Source of the DNA: Cercis canadensis
Taxonomy: Eukaryota > Streptophyta > Magnoliopsida > Fabales > Fabaceae
Length of the DNA: 64,000 bases
Direction of reading: 5' to 3'
Assembly (NCBI GenBank): GCA_003255065.1
Contig: QAOA01001436.1
Coordinates: 892,711-956,710, forward strand
Positions 36,061-54,357 of this stretch are shown here, piece by piece (positions within the stretch are counted from its first letter, which is position 1; each line of letters starts with the position of its first letter). Both the position numbers and the translations under genes were made by a program. The notes below the pieces were generated by a model. That model ran no database searches. It was not told where the DNA came from and saw only the letters and a program-made list of their open reading frames with translations.

Positions 36061-39000
36061 CTAACTTAGATTTTTGTTCTTTCATCATACAATATCACTT
36101 GCACCAGATTATTTTGTTTTTTTGGAAGGGGCCGAGCATGCCAGATAATATACTGTATGAAAATAAAATCTGAACATGAGCACAAGTGAAGCGAGTTAAA
36201 AGCTAAATGCATTCCTGTATGGAATAGTCTGTGAATTATGAAATGTACGAGAAACGTGTAGGAAACTGTATGATGATTTTGCAATAACAATAGCCAAAAA
36301 TCATGTAAGACTTGTTCAACCATGGAGTAAAATACGTGACAGAGACCTCAGTTTGATTTAGTATGAACCGTACATTTATGCATTATATATATAGTTAAGT
36401 GTGTGCTGCATTTTCATAGTACTTTCTTCGTCAACAGGGAAGTTGACTTAGTGTTTCTACTTTACAGCCATTTAAGTCCATTACTCCATCAGCACCCCTT
36501 TTCTCCTTGTAAAGCCATATCTCAAACTATCAGCACCATCATCATTAGCATCCATGACCATCCCGTATCTTTTCTTCCTTACCCTCATGTTTCTTCCAGT
36601 TAAATTGGTTTTGGGAAACATAAGTTTGACTTCAACACTCTCTACCAATGATAAGAATCCTTGGTGGCTTTCCTCTTCTGGCGAATTTGCTTTTGGATTT
36701 CGCCAAATCAATACTACAGACTTGTTCTTACTGCCATCTGGTACGATAAAATACCTGACAAAACCATTGTATGGAACGCAAATGCAAACAATCCAGCACC
36801 AACAGGATCACAGGTTCAGCTCACAGCAAATGGTTTGACACTGAATAACCCTCGAGGGGAAGAAGCTATATGGAAAGCAGAACCAGCTGAAACTGTTTCA
36901 TACGGAGCTATGCTGGACACTGGCAAATTTGTCCTCGCAAGCAGTGATTCTACCAATGTCTGGGAAAGCTTCAACAACCCCACAGACACATTGTTACCTA
37001 CCCAAAATTTGGAAGTGGGTATCAAGCTCTCTTCTAGATTGACAGTGACCAATTACAGTAAAGGAAGGTTTGAGCTTTATTTTCAAGATGGTAAATTCTT
37101 GCTTAGTCCCATTGGCTGGCCAACTGAATTTCGTTACAAAGATTATTTTAGCATCAATGTTGATGAAACTGTTTCACAGCTAGTGTTCGATGAATCAGCA
37201 GATATTTATACAGAGAGCAACACTTGACTTCAATGGAGTTTTCACGCAGTATGCTCATCCAAGGGACTCCAAAGGTGATAAAAGCTGGTCAATTGTGAGG
37301 TACGTTCCTAAAGATATTTGCTTTGACATATATAATGATCTGGGTAGCGGTTCTTGTGGGTGTAATAGCTACTGCACTATGGAAAATCAGAGGCCTACTT
37401 GCAAATGCCCAGATGGCTATTCACTGGTAGATCCAAATAACCCATTTGGTGGATGCCAACCTGATTTATCACTATGATGTGGAGCAGACAATGAAGAATC
37501 GCAACACAGGCCCGAAGAGGTATATGAATTTAAGGTTCTAAGAAAAGTGGATTGGCCTTTGGGAGATTATGAAAGGTTGGAAAATTACACTCCACAAGAA
37601 TGTAAAAATTCTTGTTTGTATGATTGCATGTGGATAAAAGTTGTTGGAAGAAAAAAACTACCCCTTTCTAATGGAAGAGCAAACATTGATGGTGATCATG
37701 AGGCCCTCGTCAAAGTAAGAATTCGTCCACTGGGTAACGTCAATCATGGTGCTACTGGTGCAGATAAGAAAGATGGAGCAAAGCCAATTCTTTTAGGGTC
37801 ACTAATTGGCTCTCTGGTCATTAATGGTGTGCTCTTAGTAGCTACGGTTATTTTGATTGTCTCTTAAAATCAAAGTAGACTGTCCAAGCTTCAAGTCTTT
37901 TAAAAACAAATCTGCATTCTTATACCTATGAAGCAGTGAAAGAAGCAACACAGGGATTCAATGAAGAACTAGGCAGGGGTTCCTTTGGAATTGTGTACAA
38001 AGGCATCCTAAAATCAGGGTCTGATAATGATGTGGTTGCTGTGAAGAGGTTGGACAGATTGGCTCAAGAACGAGAGAAGGAATTTAGAACAGAATTAAGA
38101 GCAATTGGTAAAACATGCCATAAAAATTTGGTTCGCTTGATTGGATTCTGTGACGAGGGAGTTCATAGACTTCTAGTCTATGAGTTAATGAGCAATGGTA
38201 CTCTAGCAGACATTCTCTTTGGACAATCCAAACCCATTTGGAATGCAAGGGTTAAATTTGCTATGGGAATTGCAAGAGGGCTGGTGTACTTTCATGAAGA
38301 ATGTGACACTCCCATAATTCATTGTGATATAAAGCCTCAAAATATACTCATAGATGAACATTTCACCTCAAAAATTTGAGATTTTGGATTGGCCAAGTTG
38401 ATGTCTGATCAAAGCAAAACCCACTCCATGATCAGAGGAACTGGAGGATATGTTGCTCCGGAATGGTTCAAGAGTGTACCTGTGACGGCTAAAGTTGATG
38501 TTTACAGCTTTGGTGTCATGTTGTTAGAAATCATTTGCGGCAGAAAAAGTGCACTTACGGAGTCAGTGGAGGAAGAAGAAGCTTATTAACAGATTGGGCT
38601 TATGATTGCTATATGAATGGGAGAATAGATGCTCTGGTGGAGAATGATCGAGAGGCCATTGCTGACAAAAGTAGGCTGCAGAAGTGGGTGAAGATAGCAA
38701 TCTTGTGCATTCAAGAGCATCACGAAATGAGGCCTACAATGAAGACGGTCATGCAAATGTTAGAAGGCGTTGTTGAAGTCCCAAATCCACAATCTCCCTT
38801 TTCCTTCACCGCAACTTCTTGACTGTCAAAGTCCCCTGTTATGCAGCAATCAACCAGGAAAGTGGGAGAAAAGGAATTTTCCCCTCATGGGTTTCCACGG
38901 GAAACTAATTTCCATGCTGTTTTTACACAACATTCATCACATTGTTTTGTATTATGGAATTTTGTTTTCTCTGTGTAATGAATAAACCAGAAACTCTTAT

Positions 39001-39410
39001 ACCAATCCATCGTAAGTTTTTCCGTGCTATATTTAGATGTTGGCCCTTTGTGCTATCATTATAATGTCATCCAAGGCCTTGTCTTTAACCTAGAACAATT
39101 TTGTTCACTTTTCGGCCATCATCTTGTTTGTGTGGACTACCTTGATGTACCCATGGATCATGCAGATGTAATAATATTGAAAGATGCTCTTCATTTTGTG
39201 TAACGTGTGAATATCACAAACAAAAATTTGATAACACCTCACATGCTAAATTGACTCTTCAATTTTCATTCATATTATTCATCATAAAATGTCACTTGCA
39301 CCGCATCGATTTTTCCACAAATGGCTGAGCATGCTAGATCACTACAGGAAATAAAATCTGAGGAAACATACAAGTGAAGTGAGTAAAAAGCTACATGGAT
39401 GCCTTGAAAT
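36061..39410. repeat. Homologous 3' flanks of the two lectin kinase pseudogenes
   Basis: About 36080-36230 and 39260-39410 align: TCACTTGCACC, GAGCATGC.AGAT, AATAAAATCTGA and CAAGTGAAG.GAGT occur in the same order. The tandem duplication unit therefore runs well past the stop codon and measures about 3.2 kb. The span covers both flanks and the second pseudogene between them. Confidence 0.75.
36554..38822 (+). pseudogene. G-type lectin receptor-like kinase pseudogene 2 (tandem copy)
   Basis: Same domain order as the copy 680 bp upstream: signal peptide (MTIPYLFFLTLMFLPVKLVL), B-lectin, EGF-like, PAN-like, membrane segment, kinase with [32 protein letters not shown] and APEW. Against copy 1 it has at least eight lesions: a 1-base loss near 36731; a 79-base deletion near 37213 with AGAG microhomology; GGA to TGA at 37475-37477; an 18-base in-frame loss near 37632; a 1-base loss near 37860; an in-frame TAG soon after; TGA at 38377-38379 just before DFG; and a frameshift near 38583. 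The lesions are different from those of copy 1, so each copy decayed independently after duplication. No functional receptor can be made as written. Confidence 0.93.
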
Positions 39411-39472
39411 TACTCCACGGACTATTTCGAATATAGTTTCAACAGGACCTCAATGAGCCTGGACTGACGCCC

Positions 39473-42400
39473 TTAATAACCAGCCCCAGATTTCTTTGAA
39501 ACAGCAATGACGTTGAAGTTGAGGGAGTCTGGATTTTTCTGGATCATGCTCTGTATAACTTTAGCTGCATCCTGTTGTAGAAAAATCAAGGCATTAGTAA
39601 TTGAAAATAACAAGAGTATTTCACATGCCAATAGTATGGTCAAAAAGTAAAGAAATTAATCAGGAACAACAGGATAATGGTCTTAATATAGTAAGATATT
39701 TACCCTCAACAAAGTACTTGGGGAGGAGGAGCCATGAGATATTGGCCTAGATTTTCTTCCATCGAGCTCATAAAGTTCACCTGCATATGGCACAATTTGC
39801 ACAGAAATTAATCAGATTAAATGCAGGCAACAACAAAAGGGAGAAGGAAAAGAGACCAAAATTGATGTAAAAACACATATATAGGAACCCAAATAGTCCT
39901 AATCTAGGATTCATGCAGCTGGTCCCAAAGATCTTGGCATCAAGGTTGCTTCTTATGTTTTTGTTGTATCTTGGACAATCAAATAGAGATCACAAACAAT
40001 CGCATACAGAATCATCTAAATGAAGAAAGTACCATCAACACAAGCAAAGCAGATGAAATGAGCGTCCGCATTATATGATGCCTGCATTAAGGGGGGAAAA
40101 AAGAAGAAGGTAAGATTAGAGAGAAAAGCAGTTGAGAAGGGTGGGCTTGGGGAGGAGCAATTTGTTATCTTACATCATACTTGCTGAATTTCACCCACTA
40201 GGATAACAAGAATACATGAAAAACACTTTTCTTAACTGACGAGTTATCTCCCAGGACCTGATTAATCTACAGTTGAAGGATCTTGAACCCAGCATAAACA
40301 ACATTAACCTTGTTATACAAGAAACTAACCATTTTGTCATTCACCTTAAGCAAAATGTTATATATGTTGGACAAAAGCACTACAAATTCAACCAAGTTGT
40401 TACACTTTGACTACAGCCGTACTCCTGCTTATCTAATTTGATGCAGCAAGGTCAGGGTTTTTTCTTCCTTTCCATGATGAAAACAAAAGGCATTTATTAA
40501 CTTCACTATAGGAAACCATCCTAAACATCTATACTACAACCTATTATGGGATTCCTGTGTGAGGTTTCATTGATCATCTGCCATCAAACAACTAAGAAAA
40601 TCCTCCCACATATGCATTAATCAGGCTAGACCCAGTGGGACCTAGAGATTAGGATATTCTCTACCCATTTTACTCCTACTAAGTGACCAAAATCACACGG
40701 CAAGATGCTTTAACTATCTCCCCTTGTATCAAACTTCAAACACTCTTGATAATTAATGTGGCATCTTTATTTTAGCCTTATTATCTAGATAATCTTTCAC
40801 TTGTGTATTGTACATTTTCTATAGATCCCATTTTTATTTACACTTCAGCGGTACTTAGATTTTCCTCTAAGCAGATTCTCTTTATTTCTGTCTATCATCT
40901 CTTCTTGATGTTCAATAATAAATAACTGCTGATCTACATTAATCTAATCAGGGACAGCACAAGACTGTTCTGGCAAAGATGTGAGGAAGAATTAGGCAGT
41001 TCTTAATACTAGCTCAAGCGAATCATTTGAATTTCTTTAAGATTGCAGCTTTTTCTAGATTAAAAGAAAATTCTCACCTAATTGGCCCACAACATGAAAT
41101 CCCCATAGCATATAACTCATGCAACTTCCAGAGAATAGAAATTCAAGCAGGAAAAAGGGATGCAATAGGCTGGTATGTGCTTATAGTTTTATTTCTCCTG
41201 TAAAGGCAAATGGCCATTCATATGCAAAGGCTTTTTCATGCATTCATCTTTACATAAACTTACTTACACTTGCGAATTAACCTAAGTTTGAACAGAGCAA
41301 ATCATAATTTTGAAATGCTTCCGTGTTCTATTGAAAATCACTACGTCCTAACTCTCCAAGATTCCTCACTATTCAAGGAAACCCGGATCCAAATTACATA
41401 TTTAAAGCCCTTATTAATGTATTAGTTTATCACATCCAAAGATTGAAGTTAACAAGTAACACCAGGAGGAAGATTAATCTGAATGCATTAAAGTATAATT
41501 ACAAGATATGAAGAATGAACCTTAGATCATTACATATGCAACATTCATTTACCACATCATTTCCCATTTAATGTTGCTTCGGTCAGTAAATTACCTCTGT
41601 ATCACCAGCAGTGGCTGCTACCGAATGAGCAACTTCCATTTCTCTGTCATTCTCAAGAAATGTTGCCCGCTGCATAAATATAAAAGTCAGAAAACGGTAA
41701 ATGAGCAAATATTTAGCTTATGATTTGTGTCTATGCTAGCATATGTGAGTGGCAGATAAAGAAAGAGGGGTCGGGACGCAGCACCTGTAATGGATCCATG
41801 CTTGCAGTAGATTTAAAGAACCTATCAAAGAACGACCCCTCAACTGATAATAAGAAAAGCAACATCAACTAAATGAGAAGTAATGATTGATTTACTAAAA
41901 TTTTTAACTGGGATAATTAGATTGTTGAAAACTTACCAAGCTTGATCTCAGAAGTTAAGTTCCCAAGAGCATGAAGAAGTCCTACTGTACCACAAGCATT
42001 GCCCACTGTTTGCTTCATAAAATACACTCTATTGCTATATTCCTACACCAGAACAAAACAAAAAGTTCCTACTTCAAGTATACTGGTCGAAACTAAAAAA
42101 CACGATTAATGACATATTTTGTGCTACCCAAAATGCAGAATTCTTGAACTAATCGATAAATTATAATATGAGCTTGTAAACTGGTATAAATACATGGTGA
42201 TAAAACAAAATATGTGATTCTTCCAAGCAGGGATAATGAACACTCACAAATAAACTAGAAGATTATTGACATGTCACTTATTAGAAAGAGCACAAAAATA
42301 AATATATCAACTGACCTTTTTTTCATTTTCCTGTTGCAACCTCTCTTCTTCAGTCTGATGAGAATGAAACTTTCATTGAATCAGCAGACTTAGTTAACAA

Positions 42401-43455
42401 TAATGCATATGTAGCACATATGACAGTAATTGGCTTAAACAATGGCAAACAACCTTTTTATTTAAAAAAAAAAAAAAAAAGANAAAAAAAAAAAAAGAAA
42501 TAAGCTGCATGAAACTAACCTTTGAGGTTATCGGATAGAGGAAAAGCACAGCAACCACAGGCTTTGGAACCATTTCCAAAAGTTCTTCATCTAAACCGTA
42601 CACATCAAAGCACTCAGCCTCATCCTGCGGAAGGCCAAGACCCCAAAGGTACTGCAAACAAATAAAATTATCCACATAATTAAGTTATCCTTCGCTCATT
42701 TTTCCTGCGGTGCTTTTATTCACAAAAGAACGTAATGCATCAAGTTACCCTTTCCAAATAACAGAATAAATGGTAAAACCAAAAATGAAAACAGTAAAGC
42801 AAGTCCAAATAGGAAATAGTAAAATAACTCTTTTATGATTTCTAAATGTCTAATATATGCTAGCCCATTCAGATATTGCTCTTCTACATTCTCTTTTAAG
42901 AACCTCGAGTGACTCTTAAGAACTATCACATAATGCCCAAAACTAATCAAATCAGCCAATTAAGCTCTCAATTTTTTTTATTTTTTTTTTGGGTCCCCTG
43001 CCCTTTTTCAGGTTTCCAGTCCAAACACCTAACTCTTCAAATACCCATAGATTATTCCAGTGTCCTATAAGACAGAGATCCATGATCAAAACATCAAGGA
43101 TGCAGTTTCGTAGCCATTTCGTAGACATGCATTTCTACATTTTTTCGCCGGCAACAGAATCGACAAGGAAAGAAAAACATATTAGGAAGCTCAAAATCTC
43201 AAGCTTCGATATAGTTCGAATTTCCCAAAAATAAAAAAACAAACTTGAGGTGAAGTAAACACCACTCTTTACCAGAAATAAAAATCGGTTTCTCTCAGTC
43301 AGTAACAACTCGGAGATTAATATGAAAAATAAATATCGAATTAGAATTTTTAGTTTTGATTAGCGCGAAAGGATGAATACCTGGTTCATCACATCAGGGT
43401 TAGCTTCAAGAGGAAGCCATCTTTTAGCAGAGGCGCTTTCGTCTATGGTAGCCAT
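39473..43455 (-). CDS. UCH3: Ubiquitin C-terminal hydrolase (UCH3/UCH-L3 type), 236 aa, nine exons
   Basis: Exons (minus): 43455-43381, 42651-42520, 42354-42316, 42042-41937, 41843-41785, 41669-41595, 40081-40033, 39780-39704, 39571-39473. All introns are GT-AG and phases close. The protein starts [20 protein letters not shown] and contains [20 protein letters not shown]. The peptidase C12 residues are all present: Gln93 and Cys99 in [19 protein letters not shown], His170 in ADAHFICF, Asp185 in ELDGRK, close to the UCH-L3 numbering. It is a cysteine protease that releases small adducts from the ubiquitin C-terminus, recycling ubiquitin in cytosol and nucleus. Length matches the plant family (about 234). 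A poly-A tract with an N lies in intron 2 and does not affect the frame. The neighbouring ERF1A/2-type gene is also its neighbour in Arabidopsis. Confidence 0.95.
42457..42496. repeat. A-rich tract with an N in UCH3 intron 2
   Basis: A run of A with an N at 42483, just outside the 42520 exon border. Length is unreliable; no coding effect. Confidence 0.8.
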
Positions 43456-44700
43456 TGCTTCTTCCTTAGTGCTCTTTGTTCTTTCTAGTTGCTTTCTCTT
43501 TCGTATGAGCTTTGGAGACTGAATACGAATTTTAGACGCTTTAAGATTGGAACAACGAAAGAGCGAGAAGGTTCATCTTCGTAGTATATAGTTTTGGGTG
43601 TGGTCTAGATGGGCCTGAATTAACTCTAAGAAGGCCAAATGGGCCAAGAGAAACCCAGCCCATTACAAAGATTTTATTTTGGGGAAAAATGGTTGGCTGA
43701 AACAAGAAAAAAGATAGGAAAACGACGATTGTAATGTATTTTAATGCAAACAACATTTTTTAGTGTGCATACTTATCAAAAAAGGAAAATAGTAAAAGAT
43801 TAAATTTCTCTCTATTTAATGAAAGAAAAAAATTGTCATATATAAGTTTCTCTTTCTATTTATTTTACAATTGTGTGAAAAGCTATAAATAAATACAAAA
43901 ATGCTCCAATTTTAGACAACATTATATCAAAGCCCAAGTAAATATTTAAAAGATAGTACTATTAAAAATTTAAATTTCTTTATAAAATAATTTTCATTTC
44001 GTAGTTGACTAATAAAATAAAATTGTTGCATTGCCTAGAAAACAGTTTTCCCTGGTATTTGTATTTTTATCACTATTCCTTGACTCAGATCTTTTAGTTT
44101 GAATGAACATTATGAAGTAGTGAGAAAAGACTCCGCTTGATTTGCTATAGTTTATTTTTATTGTTTGGATTTATGTTGGATAAGATTCATAAGAAGAATA
44201 TTTATTGGTAAAAACTATTGGAGACTATTTTTTTTACAGTGATTATTTTTTATACCTCCAATAAAACAAAAAGGAATAGCTAGCTTAATGGTAAGAAAGG
44301 CTTAAAGGCGAAATAATTTAGTTAGAATCTTATTTAAAAGCCACGTAATAGTGTAACGGGTAAATGCTGCATAATGGCAAAATAGTCTAATAGCTACACG
44401 GTGAAGTTAGATGGATGAAAATGTCGTGCGTTTTGATATATTAACGGGTATATTTTCCAGTACGGTATATATGTCATATGTGCGTGCTGTGCTTGCTTTT
44501 ATAAAAAATATGAACTACAACAATGAAAAAAAGAAGGATAAAATCTATTGCTCCAATAGCAATGCAAAATATCAAATGCACAATTTTAGATACACATCAC
44601 ACAAGGATCACAGTTATTTCCAAATTGGAACGTATTCATGGGGTAAGTATAATAATAAGATAGAGAGCATTGAGATAAGCGGCCAATTATTATTAGTGCT
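43456..44700. other. Intergenic: UCH3 upstream region and hydratase 3' flank
   Basis: About 1.2 kb of AT-rich DNA. The UCH3 promoter lies at the left end. A plus-strand open frame 44411-44851 overlaps the last hydratase exon on the other strand and is not considered real. Confidence 0.45.
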
Positions 44701-44708
44701 TGCTACTT

Positions 44709-48364
<3,656 letters not shown>

Positions 48365-48851
48365 TTTTGGACTTAAGAGTAGAATACACTGTTCGAAATT
48401 CTGCGAAAGATTGAGGTGAAGTTCGATGCTTGTTCAGTGTTTATCTCCAGATTATTTTACAGAATTCAATATAACATATAGAGATGGGGGAGGAGATGGG
48501 GCGCGTTTTCCAACATGTAACTGCCTTGGACAAAATCTTGTCTCTCTTATCGAAAAGACAGAATTATATTTCTCAATTTAAAAGATTAATTAAATTTGAT
48601 TTAAGAAAAATTATTTATTTAAAAAAATCAAATTATAATATTTTTTTGGTTTGGAAATTCTATAACAAACCTTGTTTGTATCCCACATAATACTAACCAT
48701 TAACAATACAATCACTAAAATTTTAATTAATTAAAACGAGTTAATTCCAAACATAGTCACAATCATAAAACTAACCGGCATGAACATGATTACATTACAT
48801 CCATTACTGTAACTTATTCATAGTCATGAAACTAAGCTCCTTTCCTTTCAC

Positions 48852-51949
<3,098 letters not shown>

Positions 51950-52100
51950 ATTTTGGATTCAAGTTTACGAGGTAAGAATTCTTCAAAAAGATTTTTTTAT
52001 TCTTTTTTATTTTTCTTCTGGGGAACGAATTCAATTCCTGAAAGCTGTTTAGTGCCGTGCTGCTAGCGAGAAGGCTCGAGTGTTCAGGACAAGAATAACC

Positions 52101-52122
52101 GGGGGGGGGGGGGGGGGGGGGN
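52101..52122. repeat. Poly-G run of 21 ending in an N
   Basis: Twenty-one consecutive G followed by N. Such a run is very rare in AT-rich plant DNA and hard to sequence; the length is not reliable. It sits about 150 bp upstream of the copy B ATG, in its promoter or UTR. Confidence 0.9.
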
Positions 52123-52515
52123 AAAGCGATAAGAGCTCAGAAAGAAAAGAGAGAGACAGAGGAACTGGCAGCAGCGGCGTTGCTATAAGTTGTGTAGTGG
52201 CAGCGTTCCATTTTAACACGCAAGGAGTTACGGGTCCTACTATCCATACCCTTTTTCCAGTGAGATTTTATTTTATTTTATTTTATTCTATATCATACCC
52301 AATACGGCAATGCGTGCGTTAAATTCACAGATAAGGTGGATCACTCGATTTCGACTAGGCACAAAAAGTAGAAAAAGAAATTGCAAAGATAAGGCTTTGT
52401 CCAGAAAACACCTGCCTATAAGTAACCATCGTCTATTAATTGTTTTTTGCATGCTTTTCTAGACTTGTCATTCATTTAATTCACTTTTTGAACTTTCGTT
52501 CATCCCATTCCCAAT

Positions 52516-53098
52516 TAGGGATGGCAATTTGCCCCAGACCCGATGGGGCCCCGGTATTTTTACCCGCACGGGTACGGGTATGGGGCAGAAAAATGGGTAT
52601 GGGGATGGGGATGGGGAATTTTATGGGTAATTGTATAGGGGCGGGTCCGGGGATGGGCAAGCCTTGCCCCACCCCGCCCCGCCCCGTACTGTACACATAA
52701 TATACATATAATACATTTTATATATATTTTTTGAAATTTGTATTGATAAAACGACGTCATTTTTTGTTAAGACTTTCTCACTTATACATGAACCCTCCCT
52801 CACTCCCTTGAGCTTCCATTCCTTTTCCCTAAAACTTGAACTGAAATCCCTAAGCTCTCATTCAATTAGAAATTGTGATCGATGAATTAAATATGTAAAT
52901 GGTGTATATTTAGAAAAATATGATTGTATGGGTAAATGGGGCGGGGCATGGGGCATATGAGGATTCAATGGGGCGGGGATGGGGATGCTAAAAAATCCCC
53001 GTTGGGGATGGGTCCGGGGATGGGGCATGGGGATGTCTTTCGGGGATGGGGATGGGGAGTCTTTGCCCCGCCCCATCCCCGCCCCATTGCCATTCCCA
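52516..53098. mobile_element. GC-rich hAT MITE with perfect 8-bp target duplication
   Basis: TTCCCAAT at 52508-52515 and at 53099-53106 flank 583 bp. Ends are TAGGGATGGCAAT (left) and TGGGAATGGCAAT (right, minus strand). Subterminal GGGGCGGGGATGGGG repeats lie in opposite orientation at the two ends, around an AT-rich centre. This is a common plant hAT MITE pattern. Open frames over it (52440-53215, both strands) are Gly/Pro-rich artefacts. Confidence 0.92.
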
Positions 53099-53106
53099 TT
53101 CCCAAT

Positions 53107-54357
53107 GCCATTATCTCTCTCCGTCAAGTGGTCCCACTTCCGTTTTGAAAACCAAGAAGCTAAGCCTAGAAGCCAAGTAAATGTGACGTTTCATGACCAA
53201 AAAGAAAGAAAGTAAATGGGACGTTTCAATTACCAAAAAAAAAAAAAAAAATGGGACGTTTCACTCCCGTGAGAAAATTTTTGTAGAATTTTTAACAAAT
53301 TATATTTTAAATTTATATAACAAACTTAAATATATTAATAAAATAGTTGTACTATGCTAAAAAATATTTTAATCATTCTTACTCAAAAAGCAAAAGTCTC
53401 TAATTTATTTATTTTTCCTAAGTTTAGAATATGGACATATTTGTTCTTATGTTTCTTGTGTTAAATTTTAAGTATTTGTATCAAATGATATCAAGTAGCT
53501 GACTATGACATATTTTGACAAGCATAAGACGTACTAAGAGAAGAGAGAGAAATATTATGGGTAAAGTTAAGAGTTTAAATTTGATTTATTGTTGATGTAA
53601 AATTTTATATATTATCATCAAATTTAAAAAGTGTTACATTACAAAAATAAGTAAAATTATTTTTCTATTCATAAATAGTTTCATTAAATTTTTTCACATA
53701 TGGGATAATGGATGTGGCACAATTTTACTTGTGCTGTATATGACAGTATGTGATTTAAAAATTATGTAAAATTATTTTATATTGTCAATAAATTAAAGTT
53801 AAATCCAAAGATTAATGCTCCAAAACTTAGCATATTGGTTTTTTAATTATGATTGATTTATACCTCATTAGCACATGATATAATTATAATTTTGAATTAT
53901 TTGCTTCTTTGTTGGGTTTCTAATATTAACATTTTCCCTTTGATTTCATACGTTTAATCTCTTTATTATTAAGATCTATTCACTTCCTCTCTCAAAAGAA
54001 ATAAAAAAAAATATTGGTTTTCCTTATTACTTGATTTTCTATTTTTTTGATTTCCTCACTTATGAGTTTCCAAAGTTTTAATTTATTTTCTTATCAAAGT
54101 TGAGTTTTTTTTTTTTTTTTTTAGCTTGAATTTATTCTAATTTATCTGAATGAATGTTTCACTGCATTGCACTGCATAATGATTCATTGGCAATATATAG
54201 TAAGAATAAAAGCAAGAGATTTGACTGCGTACTTTGGATCAGATGTAGGTAGCAACAAAAAGAAAAATGACTCTTTACATTGGATAGACATCTTTTTCTT
54301 TTTTTCATTTTTAATTTGAAAGTTGGGTGGGGACTTGTTTTAGAAGGCTTTCAAGTT
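53107..54357. other. Intergenic
   Basis: Very AT-rich, with several A- and T-runs. No gene or bounded repeat seen. The right end is the 3' flank of the next minus-strand gene. Confidence 0.45.

Noticed and set aside
44271-44345. A-box-like TAGCTTAATGGTAAG, possible SINE
   Set aside because: The expected B box is degenerate (TAGTTAGAATCTT) and there is no tail or target duplication.
52440-53215. Gly/Met/Pro-rich open frames on both strands
   Set aside because: They are translations of the GGGGATGGGG repeats of the hAT MITE.
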